Below the pieces are notes generated by a model. It did no database searches. It worked only from the letters and a program-made list of their open reading frames with translations, and was not told where the DNA came from. From positions 1-12,685 of the forward strand of contig JAIXMO010000143.1 of the NCBI GenBank assembly GCA_025677825.1: DNA of 12,685 nucleotides, written 5' to 3'. Positions 1 to 7,057 of this stretch are shown here, in pieces (the stretch's first letter is position 1; each line of letters starts with the position of its first letter). The position numbers were made by a program, and so were the translations under genes. The stretch is from Helicostylum pulchrum. Its lineage: Eukaryota; Mucoromycota; Mucoromycetes; Mucorales; Mucoraceae.

Positions 1-805
1 AATCGTAAAGAAATTACATTTCTGGGTCATGATATTGTTGCGGGTAAGGGTACTAAACCTTCCAAGAAAAAGGTGGATGCTATTGTATCTTGGCCGGTGC
101 CTAAAACAGTTCAAGATGTTCGTAAATTCATGGGTTTATGTCAGTACTATTCTTCATATATGCCTAACTTTGCAGATGTCGCTTCGGTAATAACAGATTT
201 GACAAAAGGTGTGGGTCCAAAAAATCGAATTATATGCTGGTCTGATGCGTGTCAAGTGGCTTTTGATTCTATCAAGACTATGATTTTTTCTTCCCCTATT
301 TTGATAATGCCAGATATGTCGCGTCCATTTCGGATTGAGTGTGATTCTAGTGATTACGTCTTAGGTGCGGTGCTTCTTCAAGAAGATCCTAACTTTAATA
401 ATGATTGGAAGCCTGTAGCTTTTATTTCGAAGAAATTATCCTCTGCAGAAAGAAATTATCCCTGTCAAGAAAGAGAATTGCTTGCAATTCTATTTGCTTG
501 TAAAACTTGGCGTTGTTTTGTAGAAGGGTCAAAGTATGAAGTCTACACTGATCATAGGCCTTTACAGTATTATAATACATCGAATAAGGTTTCTCCAAGA
601 TTAGTTAGATGGATGCAAGATTTAGAAATGTACCAGCCTACCTTAATATGGAAAAAGGGTGTGGACAACATTATTGCGGATGCATTAAGTCGAAGAGAAG
701 GTCCGGAATGTGATCCTGAATTGTCATCAATGGAGCCTGAAGTTTTATATGAAATGTCAAATAGTATATTGAACAAGGTTTTACAGCCTAGTGATTCTTC
801 TTTAT
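1..805 (+). pseudogene. Ty3/gypsy retrotransposon pol fragment (RT end plus RNase H)
   Basis: The frame is open from base 1, so the 5' part lies outside the window; a GTG at 73 is not a real start. It reads the end of the reverse transcriptase domain (FLGH near residue 8, then a WPVP and a GLCQYY motif), followed by an RNase H-like domain. Candidate RNase H acidic residues are the D of ECDSSD (about 115), the E of ERELL (about 157) and the D of YTDHRP (about 184). DALSRR near residue 230 marks the usual RNase H/integrase linker. The protein would synthesise and degrade strands of element cDNA in a cytoplasmic particle. No integrase follows: gypsy coding stops at the Merlin-2 terminus at 806, and the frame then runs by chance to a stop at 907-909. 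Base composition is less AT-rich than the Merlin genes. Family call is firm; whether the lost 3' part exists elsewhere is unknown. Confidence 0.9.
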
Positions 806-837
806 GGGTCATTATGTATAAAGGTCTCATATATTTT

Positions 838-951
838 TTAAAACAATTTTTCTATCAAAGTAATAAAGTTATCAATCGACGTTTTCTTTATGCTATTAAA
901 TGTGTATAAAGGAAAAACAAAATTACTATTAGATACTTTCTTATTATTATA
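838..951 (-). pseudogene. C-terminal piece of Merlin-2 accessory gene
   Basis: This is the last part of the gene whose 5' part lies at 7058-7875. On the minus strand it reads a segment containing LYTFNSIKKTS and ends at a TAA (840-838). Merlin-1 has LYTFNSLKKTS at the same place near its C-terminus. Joining base 7058 to base 951 through a single TA restores one reading frame across the break, which shows that 954-7055 is an insertion. The gene overlaps in antisense the accidental tail of the gypsy frame. Function unknown. Confidence 0.85.
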
Positions 952-953
952 TA

Positions 954-979
954 CAGTATGCGTCAAAAGTGTCCGCATG
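954..979 (+). repeat. Left terminal inverted repeat of 6.1-kb element
   Basis: It begins CAGTATGCG and ends GTCCGCATG, and pairs with 7030-7055 (one mismatch, T for G at base 964). The repeat is itself nearly palindromic, with arms ATGCG and CGCAT around CAAAAGTGT. Confidence 0.9.
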
Positions 980-1634
980 TTACAGACTTTTGAATATATC
1001 AGCTAATTGTTGCTAAGATAATTTTCAAAAGCAGACAAAATTTATACGATATGAAAGCCCTGTATATTGTCGTTTACAAGTTATGTCACACAAAGGGGAC
1101 TAATCAACCACTGCTGAGCTTGTCAATTTTTATTGGAATAAATTAATCTATTGATCATGCATATTATATTTAGTCAAAATTGAATTTTGTTAATATAATA
1201 AAATAATAACTGGGGACAAATGTCTTAAATTAATTTAAAAGATAAAGTACAAAAAACATAAGATTTGTTTGGTTGGGTGCACACAACCTGCTTTATTTTA
1301 TAGATTATACCTTTATTAGATTTTTCACTAGAAAACAAAAAAATACCAAAAAAAAAGAATCTTTATATAATATTAGTATAGCGCTGTATTAATTATTATA
1401 GAGTTGTATATAGCTATAGTCTTTAGCCAAAGGACTGTATCATATATAAAAACCATGTCAATTTAAATAAGAAAGAAGTATCATTTGCCAGATGATATTA
1501 CGTTCCCTACTGTTAGTATGCAAAAATGTATGCAAAGTTCAAGAAAAAGCAAAAAATAGTGATCGAACCGTCACAATGTTATTTGTTCCTGATTCATTTC
1601 AGGTTTTTTTTTCGTTTAGTTGATTATTATAGTA
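980..1634. other. Long non-coding leader of 6.1-kb element
   Basis: About 650 bases with no ORF I can support. It holds a GGTTG/CAACC inverted pair around 1271-1288, an AAAGCCCTG word near 1055 that resembles AAAGCCCCG in the right arm near 6890 (minus strand), and A/T runs. AAAATTGA also occurs at 1176-1183 (+) and 1123-1130 (-) with no gene close downstream. Somewhere here must lie the border between the mariner-like arm and the chromodomain-transposase unit; I could not locate it. Confidence 0.5.
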
Positions 1635-1642
1635 AAAATTGA
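1635..1642 (+). promoter_or_regulatory. AAAATTGA box before DDE-chromodomain gene
   Basis: An exact AAAATTGA lies 22 nt before the ATG at 1665. The same octamer precedes both Merlin genes in both copies. It matches the published early promoter core of Mimivirus; the role here is inferred from position and recurrence. Confidence 0.5.
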
Positions 1643-1664
1643 ATAACATATTATAAATAAAAAG

Positions 1665-2975
1665 ATGGATGAATACCATTCGACACTTGATAAAAAAGAA
1701 TTAGATTTATATAAAAAATTATTACAAGACGAAATTGATAAAATTATATTAAATGAATGGGAGTTTCTAAATGATAACTGGAAGCAGATACATAATAATT
1801 ATAAACATCGTACAGAGTTGAAACATATCAAAGAAATTAAAGAAATTAAAAAAGAACTATTAGATAAGTTAGGATACACTTCAGTATTCTTCTTTTTAAC
1901 TAAATTATATACACATAAAGAATATCCAGGACCTTATTTTGAAATTGAAAAAGGATTGTACCTGATATATCACCTTATGTCAGGTGTTACTAGTAAAAAC
2001 ATTAAAAGAAACCTACCATATTCAAGTTTTTATTCATTTTATAAGAATTTTTGGATTGAAAACTATACAGATTTAAATAAATATGTAGATTTATGTTTAC
2101 AAGATATGTTTTCTACTATTAAAATTAGAATTTATTCAGCTAAGATTAAAAATCCTAATAACTTTAAAAATATTACACTACTATTAGATGGGCATGATAG
2201 TACAATAGATTATAGTAAGCCAGATATTTCTACCCAAAAGAGATGGTCTTATAAATTAAAAACTAGTGGTTTAAGAACTCAGGTATTAGCAGATATTAAT
2301 AATATGGTTACTGCAGTTTCTAATAGTGAATTGTGTGGTGTTAGTTCTGACGGTGGTATGTTTCTTAATATGAAAATTTATAATAAAATGGATAGACGTG
2401 ATGTAGTAGCAGTTGATGGAGGGTATACGCTATTTATAAAACAATTTGAAGAGTTATGTATTAAGAAAGACATTAAATTAAATGATAATAACTTTTTCTA
2501 TCCTATTAGAAAAGAACCAGAATTAGAATTTAATGTACAAGAAAGGCATTTTAATGAGGTATTTAGTAGCTTTAGATCTATTATTGAAAATCAATTTTGT
2601 GAATTACATAATAAATTTAAAAGATTTAGTAATAACAATTCAACATTAAAAACAGATAATTTTAAATATGTTAATTTACAAATTAAAGTTTCATTTTTAT
2701 TAAAGAATATAAAGATATTTACAGAAACGTTTAATATTATTACACAAGATCACCATAAACTATGGATGTCAGATAATTTTGATTTTCCAACAGAACATAA
2801 GCTTGTAGATATTGTATTAAATAATGAAATTAAACAATTAGAAAAAATTAAAATTATGACAGAATTACAAAAAGAATTAGATGATTTAGAAATTAGTAAT
2901 GGAGAAAATATGGTGATAGATGAGAGTAACAATGAAACAGAAAATGTAGAAGAAGAAGAGGCAGACTTTCCATAA
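1665..2975 (+). CDS. DDE-type transposase (DDE_Tnp_4-like), catalytic part
   Basis: The ORF has 436 residues. An N-terminal helical region (about 1-150) precedes an RNase H-fold nuclease core. Candidate catalytic acids are D175 in LLLDGHD, D251 in VAVDGGY and E308 in RSIIENQF; the spacing and surrounding motifs (SYKLKTSGLRTQ after D1, GGY after D2, R-x3-E at the end) fit the DDE_4 family of PIF/Harbinger- and IS5-like endonucleases. It would cut and join transposon ends in the nucleus. The tail (about 400-436) is acidic. A TAA at 2973-2975 ends it, but the same frame stays open beyond into a basic stretch and half a chromodomain, so the ancestral protein was longer. I chose ATG 1665 because it follows the AAAATTGA box and no earlier in-frame ATG is supported. 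Exact superfamily is uncertain. Confidence 0.75.
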   Translation: MDEYHSTLDKKELDLYKKLLQDEIDKIILNEWEFLNDNWKQIHNNYKHRTELKHIKEIKEIKKELLDKLGYTSVFFFLTKLYTHKEYPGPYFEIEKGLYLIYHLMSGVTSKNIKRNLPYSSFYSFYKNFWIENYTDLNKYVDLCLQDMFSTIKIRIYSAKIKNPNNFKNITLLLDGHDSTIDYSKPDISTQKRWSYKLKTSGLRTQVLADINNMVTAVSNSELCGVSSDGGMFLNMKIYNKMDRRDVVAVDGGYTLFIKQFEELCIKKDIKLNDNNFFYPIRKEPELEFNVQERHFNEVFSSFRSIIENQFCELHNKFKRFSNNNSTLKTDNFKYVNLQIKVSFLLKNIKIFTETFNIITQDHHKLWMSDNFDFPTEHKLVDIVLNNEIKQLEKIKIMTELQKELDDLEISNGENMVIDESNNETENVEEEEADFP

Positions 2976-3129
2976 TATAAAAATTTAAATAAAAAGAAAA
3001 GACGTAAAGGTAAAAGTGCTAGAAAAGTAAATATTAATTTAATAAGAGACTTAAATAAAAATAATCAGTTTTATGAAATAGAAGTTGTAATCCAACATAA
3101 ATTAGATATTAACAATGATTATATATTTC
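2976..3129 (+). pseudogene. Basic linker and first half of chromodomain (extension of DDE transposase)
   Basis: This continues in the same frame as 1665-2975, past its TAA. It reads a basic, nuclear-localisation-like stretch (KKKRRKGKSARK), then FYEIEVVIQHKLD and NDYIF, the first strands of a chromodomain. It stops at the Merlin-1 target duplication TATATTTC (3122-3129). The second half resumes at 5047. Confidence 0.75.
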
Positions 3130-3171
3130 GGATGTATCCCAATATAACTCTCATATATAGTTTAATATATA

Positions 3172-3179
3172 AAAATTGA
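3172..3179 (+). promoter_or_regulatory. AAAATTGA box before Merlin-1 transposase
   Basis: An exact octamer 23 nt before ATG 3203. Its counterpart in Merlin-2 is at 11833-11840, 48 nt before that ATG. Confidence 0.5.
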
Positions 3180-3202
3180 ATTATTTTATTATTATAAAAC
3201 AT

Positions 3203-4081
3203 ATGTTTATTGAATCTTACCAATCTTTAAAAAAAGTATTCGATAACGAATTAGAAGCTTTAAACTACTTAATAAAAAATAATTACGTTAATAGGTATCT
3301 CAAATGTGAAAAATGTGGAAAAGACACTACATTAAATTTTAAGAAAAAATTATATGTTTGTAAGTTTTATAAATGTAGAAAAGCATTTTCTCCTCTTAGA
3401 AGTACAATATTTAACAAATTGAGATTGCCATTAAATATACAGTTACATATACTTTATCTGTTTTTGGGTAAAGCACCTTCATCTTTTATATCATCTAGCT
3501 TAAAAATTAGTAAAAATACAGTATCCTCATATAATAAAATATACAGAAAATATATTAAAAATAAGCAAATATTAAATAAAACTAATAAAATTGGTGGTAG
3601 AAATGAAATTGTTGAAATTGACGAAACTAAAATTGCTAAAAGAAAGTATAATAAAGGACATAATGTTGAGGGTGCTTGGATTATTGGAGGTATTCAAAGG
3701 AGTAGACTAAAAAATAAAATTAAGAATGAAAATAAACAAATGTTTTTAGTTCCAATAGAAGAAAGAAATATTGAAAATATTGATGAAATTATAAAAAAAC
3801 ACATTAAAAAAGGTACCACTATTTATACTGATTGTTGGAAGGGTTATAATAATTTAAAGAATATCGGATATAAGCATAAAACTGTAAATCATTCTAAGAA
3901 TTTTAAGGACCCAATAACTGGAGTTCACACTAACACAATAGAAGGAACTTGGAATGGTTTAAAACAAAGTATTATTCCTAGAAATCGTAATAAAAAAAAT
4001 ATTTTACTGCATTTAAAAGAGTATCAATGGAGAAAGAAAAACAGAGAAAATAATATATGGAAAAATTTCTTAAAAGATTAA
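3203..4081 (+). CDS. Merlin (IS1595/ISXO2-like) transposase
   Basis: 292 residues from ATG 3203. A TTG at 3176 extends the frame, but the Merlin-2 homologue also starts at MFIESY, which settles the start. Domains: an N-terminal zinc ribbon (C35/C38 with C53/C58), a helix-turn-helix-like segment (about 70-120), then the ISXO2-like DDE core with D140 (EIDETK), D210 (IYTDCWKGY) and E247 (HTNTIEGTW). There are 36 residues between D210 and E247, the DD36E pattern of Merlin. It would bind the element ends and catalyse cut-and-paste transposition in the nucleus, leaving 8-9-bp duplications, as seen around this copy. All recognisable catalytic and zinc-ligand residues are present. The accessory gene follows 54 nt downstream behind its own AAAATTGA box. 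Confidence 0.92.
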   Translation: MFIESYQSLKKVFDNELEALNYLIKNNYVNRYLKCEKCGKDTTLNFKKKLYVCKFYKCRKAFSPLRSTIFNKLRLPLNIQLHILYLFLGKAPSSFISSSLKISKNTVSSYNKIYRKYIKNKQILNKTNKIGGRNEIVEIDETKIAKRKYNKGHNVEGAWIIGGIQRSRLKNKIKNENKQMFLVPIEERNIENIDEIIKKHIKKGTTIYTDCWKGYNNLKNIGYKHKTVNHSKNFKDPITGVHTNTIEGTWNGLKQSIIPRNRNKKNILLHLKEYQWRKKNRENNIWKNFLKD

Positions 4082-4096
4082 AAGTATTTTTATAAA

Positions 4097-4104
4097 AAAA
4101 TTGA
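4097..4104 (+). promoter_or_regulatory. AAAATTGA box before Merlin-1 accessory gene
   Basis: An exact octamer in the short gap after the transposase stop (4081), 31 nt before ATG 4136. It suggests the second gene has its own transcription start rather than a shared message. Confidence 0.5.
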
Positions 4105-4135
4105 ATTTCTAATAATAAATAAAATTTAAGATAAT

Positions 4136-4984
4136 ATGGCTTCATATAATATCAATTTATATGTTAGAATAAAAAAGGTAAAGTATATACATTTATTAAA
4201 AAAAATAAAAAAACTAGAAAATAAAGTACATTTATTAAAACGAGAAAATCTATGCTATAAATCTTTTAACAGACCTATTTCAAATAGCTTCAAAAATACA
4301 CCGGAAGTTCAAAATAAAGATAATAAATATATTACGGAAGAAAAATATGAACTAGATAATGATGATACAGATGATGATATGCCAGAATTAATTGAGAATA
4401 TTGAAACAGATGATTCTATATCCATTTATAAGAAAAAAACGATTAATAATACAGCATATATAAAAACTATAGAAAATAATAATAATAATAATAGCAATAA
4501 AGATATTATGGAAGAAGACTATGAATTAGATAGTGAAGAAACTGATGATTATATGCCAGAATTAATTGAGAATTTAGAAAAAGATAGAAATAAAGATAAC
4601 AAAAGAAATAAATATAAAAAATTAGATAATAAGAAAGAGGTTATAAAAGTTATAAATAAATTAAAAGATAATTTAACGAAATTAAAGAAAAATAATGACC
4701 TATACGAAAAAATAAAAGCTAATAATAGAAATACATTAGAAACATTTGCTAATATATTTTACAGATATACTAATAATGAAATAAATGATGATTATATTAC
4801 AGATGTTTCAAAAATATATGACAAAAATAAATCAAGATTTCTAAAAAATACAGAAATAAGCTATCTAATATATAGTAATGAAAAATTAATAAACAGTGAC
4901 TATATATTCTCATTGTATACTTTTAATTCACTTAAAAAAACATCATTAAACGGATTAATTAATTCTATTAATAACCTATTGTGA
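4136..4984 (+). CDS. Merlin-1 accessory protein, coiled-coil, unknown function
   Basis: 282 residues, matching no family I recognise. An N-terminal Lys/Leu-rich helix (about 10-40, KYIHLLKKIKKLENKVHLLK) should form a coiled coil. The middle is acidic and contains a 23-residue unit twice (68-90 and 126-148), each with YELD, a run of acids and MPELIEN, separated by a six-Asn tract. The C-terminal region (about 165-280) is helical and is the best conserved with the Merlin-2 homologue: KVINKL, NNRNTL, DDYI and LYTFNSLKKTS recur. The gene sits inside Merlin-1, directly after the transposase and on the same strand, an order kept in Merlin-2. A role as transposase partner, DNA- or chromatin-binding cofactor or regulator is inference from that linkage only. 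Confidence 0.75.
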   Translation: MASYNINLYVRIKKVKYIHLLKKIKKLENKVHLLKRENLCYKSFNRPISNSFKNTPEVQNKDNKYITEEKYELDNDDTDDDMPELIENIETDDSISIYKKKTINNTAYIKTIENNNNNNSNKDIMEEDYELDSEETDDYMPELIENLEKDRNKDNKRNKYKKLDNKKEVIKVINKLKDNLTKLKKNNDLYEKIKANNRNTLETFANIFYRYTNNEINDDYITDVSKIYDKNKSRFLKNTEISYLIYSNEKLINSDYIFSLYTFNSLKKTSLNGLINSINNLL

Positions 4985-5038
4985 ATATCTAAATTTATAT
5001 AAAAAAGATAAACCTGAGACCTAAAATGATAATGACCC

Positions 5039-5159
5039 TATATTTCTTGTTAAATGGAAAGGTTACGATACTAAAGATAATTCTTGGGTTAATGAAAAAG
5101 ACTTTAATTCTAAAGATTTAATAAAAGATTACTTCTGTAAACAAAATATAAAATACTAA
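5039..5159 (+). pseudogene. Second half of chromodomain (end of DDE transposase)
   Basis: It reads FLVKWKGYDTKDNSW, the classic chromodomain core, then the C-terminal helix with DLIKDYF and a stop at 5157-5159. There is no start of its own. Joining 3129 to 5047 (one TATATTTC removed) is in frame and makes a complete chromodomain, about 50-60 residues. Chromodomains bind methylated histone tails and are best known in Ty3/gypsy chromovirus integrases; here the upstream frame is a DDE transposase instead. Confidence 0.8.
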
Positions 5160-5305
5160 AATATTAGAAACTATATCAATTAATATAAATAAAATAATAA
5201 ACTTTATTAAAATCTATAAATAATACTTTATTTGTACTTATTGATTAATCTTCAAAGTTTAGAGTTGGAGTAACGAAATTAATCTTTGTTTAAAGTCAGA
5301 GATAC
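5160..5305. other. Non-coding spacer between chromodomain gene and Tc1 relic
   Basis: Very AT-rich; no ORF. It lies after the chromodomain stop and before the TA-flanked end of the Tc1 relic. Confidence 0.4.
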
Positions 5306-5458
5306 TATGCGGACACTTCTGCCCTTTTTTTTTTTTTTTTCTGAACCACAATTTGGCTACATTTTTAATATTAATATAAAAAATGACACTAAACATAGTG
5401 TAAGATATCAACTACACATATTCGCAGTAAGTAATATCCAAAACTTCAAGTTACCAAA

Positions 5459-6805
5459 ATGCGAAAAACGTCTACTTCCAAAATCAATAATGTCGTACAA
5501 TGTTTAACAAACGGAATGAGTGTTCGTGAAACCTCAACTAGAGCAGGGGTAGGCAAGTCAACAGTTGCTAAAATAGGAAAGGAAAAGTTACCCGACAGAA
5601 ATATACAATTAAAAGGGCGAAATATGAAAGTTACTAAATCTACAATCGATTTTATGGTTTATCAGGTGACCAAAGGAAAGGTCCAATCAGCTACTATTTT
5701 GTCAAGACTGCTATTAAATGACCTAGGGATCTCATTAAGTACGCGTTCTATTCGTCGTTACCTTCAATCAAGAGGTATTGTCCCTTTTAAGAAACCTAAC
5801 AAACCTAAAATATCTCCTGTCAATCGAAAATTGAGATTAGCATTCGGTAAAAGCCGCGTTGATTGGACAGATATTGACTGGAAAAATGTTATTTGGTCTG
5901 ATGAGACAAAAATTAACCGTTTTGGCTCAGACGGTGTAAGTTGGTGTTACAAAAGATCCGACGAAGGTATTAGACTAGAGCAAGTAAATCAGACAGTAAA
6001 GCATGGTTTGGAGCTGTATTACTTGGGAAGGAGTTGGTTACCTTGTTTTTATCGATACAACAATGGACAAACATCTTTATAAACGTATTCTAGAAGAAGA
6101 CTTTATTGAAACAATTGATTATTACAATCTCAAGAAGGATGACATTCTTTTTATGCATGATAACGATAGAAAACATACTGCTAATATTGTTACTGATTGG
6201 CTCAGAGATCAAAAAATTGAGACCGTAAACTGGCCAGCACAGTCACCAGATGTGGTAAATGGGAGTGTAGAATAAAGATATATATATAATAAAAGAGAGG
6301 GTCAAGTATAAATACTGTGAGACTGGATTAAAGTGTTTTATTATATAAAAAGAGATCTGAGGATTATAAGAATCCTGTTCTAAGGTTGTATTTATACCAT
6401 TTACCAAAGAGACACTAAGTATTTTTAGTAAGCTATATTTATTAGTGTCTTTACATTATATCATTTCATGATGTAATTTATATGATAGACTTTTAGTTTA
6501 TATTACTTAGCTTCATTTAATATACTAGTCTTTGACTATGATGTAAGTGTGTCTAGTTAATTTTAATAATTATATCCCAGATCACGACACCAGATTTGAA
6601 TCCTATCGAAAACATTTGGGCTCTATTGAAAAATCGATTGTATTCTAATTATACTATGCCACCATCATCAATAAAGGAACTCAAGAAAAGAATAGTAGAT
6701 ATTTGGTACAGTATCACACCAGAAGAAGTAAGGCCATATATTCTTAGCATGCACAAGAGGTGTAACGAAGTTATTAAAGCAAAAGGATATTGGACAAAGC
6801 ATTAA
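5459..6805 (+). pseudogene. Tc1-like transposase, frameshifted and LTR-interrupted
   Basis: It starts at ATG 5459 with a paired helix-turn-helix region (about 1-110), then D148 in VIWSDETKIN. Near 6003 the frame changes: the text jumps from QTVKH to MVWSC, where relatives have a Gly-rich linker, so roughly a dozen bases are deleted. The second frame gives FMHDNDRKHT (second Asp) and WPAQSPD, then breaks at the solo LTR (6251-6589). It resumes with LNPIENIW (catalytic Glu) and ends at 6805. With the LTR and one CCAGA removed, 34 residues separate the second Asp from the Glu, the DD34E pattern of Tc1. Not functional as it stands. No AAAATTGA box precedes it. Confidence 0.9.
6251..6589 (-). mobile_element. 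Solo LTR in Tc1-A transposase
   Basis: 339 bp with TGTGG...CGACA termini and a 5-bp target duplication CCAGA (6246-6250, 6590-6594). Removing the LTR and one repeat restores the SPDLNPIE motif in frame. On the minus strand it shows a TATAAATA box followed by AATAAAAC, the usual U3-R order, so it probably reads leftward. No internal retrotransposon remains, which implies LTR-LTR recombination. Confidence 0.85.
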
Positions 6806-6860
6806 CTACTTTTTAATAACTAATGTAAAAAAAAATGTAAAAGAGGCAAAAGTGTCCGCA

Positions 6861-7029
6861 TACACCTTTTAATTTGAAATTGATTTGAATCGGGGCTTTT
6901 ACTATTTATAGCGTTTAAGTTTAACAAACTTTTTTTTTAGTTTTTTAAGGGAGTTTTAATGGTATATTACTCGTTTTGTTTGGATTTATATTCTTACAGA
7001 TATTGCATAAAAACTGGAGAAATCAAAAA
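6861..7029. other. Right arm of 6.1-kb element
   Basis: About 170 bp between the inner repeat (6845-6862) and the outer terminal repeat (7030-7055). No coding sense; it contains a T9 run and AAAGCCCCG (minus strand), similar to a word in the left arm. Small ORFs here are not supported. Confidence 0.4.
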
Positions 7030-7055
7030 CATGCGGACACTTTTGCCGCATACTG
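7030..7055 (-). repeat. Right terminal inverted repeat of 6.1-kb element
   Basis: Inverse of 954-979 with one mismatch, ending in ATACTG before the TA at 7056-7057. Confidence 0.9.
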
Positions 7056-7057
7056 TA

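Larger units (their letters stand above)
3130..5038 (+). mobile_element. Merlin-1: two-gene Merlin/IS1595-like transposon, apparently complete
   Basis: The 1909-bp element is flanked by a perfect 8-bp direct repeat TATATTTC (3122-3129 and 5039-5046), as expected of this superfamily. The 5' terminus (3130-3153) starts GGATGTAT and ends CTCTCA. The 3' terminus, read inward (5038-5015), starts GGGTCATTAT and ends GTCTCA. The two ends agree at 14 of 24 positions. It carries the transposase (3203-4081) and the accessory gene (4136-4984), both uninterrupted. It inserted into the chromodomain of the DDE gene, and excision in silico restores that frame. Confidence 0.88.
5308..6860 (+). mobile_element. 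Tc1/mariner element relic (Tc1-A)
   Basis: The ends are TGCGGACACTTCTGCC (from 5308) and its inverse ending at 6860, with one mismatch; TA lies outside each (5306-5307, 6861-6862). It holds a broken Tc1 transposase gene and a solo LTR. Two readings are possible: a separate element nested in the 6.1-kb unit, or the core of that unit with these repeats acting as inner binding sites, as in IR/DR-type Tc1 elements. A T16 run (5325-5340) follows the left repeat. Confidence 0.7.
954..7055. mobile_element. 6.1-kb TA-flanked element with mariner-like ends and chromodomain-transposase cargo
   Basis: Left end 954-979 and right end 7030-7055 are inverted copies of a 26-bp sequence beginning CAGTATGCG, with one mismatch. 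TA lies directly outside both (952-953, 7056-7057), the Tc1/mariner target duplication. The element sits inside the Merlin-2 accessory gene, and deleting it with one TA restores that frame. It contains the DDE-chromodomain transposase gene (1665-5159, interrupted by Merlin-1) and a Tc1/mariner transposase relic (5308-6860). Which transposase moved the unit is not settled. The Tc1 relic is the better candidate because its own ends (5306-5323, 6845-6862) carry the same core, GGCAAAAGTGTCCGCAT, inverted relative to the outer ends. The chromodomain gene would then be captured cargo. Confidence 0.85.

Noticed and set aside
570..830. Minus-strand ORF under the gypsy fragment
   Set aside because: Antisense shadow of a clear RNase H reading frame.
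806..909. C-terminal extension of the gypsy protein
   Set aside because: From 806 the sequence is the Merlin-2 terminus and the antisense end of its accessory gene; the frame is open by chance.
3176..3202. Upstream TTG start for the Merlin-1 transposase
   Set aside because: It overlaps the AAAATTGA box and is not shared by Merlin-2, whose protein begins at the equivalent of ATG 3203.
6244..6595. hAT-type insertion with 8-bp duplication CACCAGAT
   Set aside because: An 8-bp match exists, but the insert would then lack inverted ends; the 5-bp CCAGA reading gives TG...CA termini with TATA and polyadenylation signals, so a solo LTR is better.
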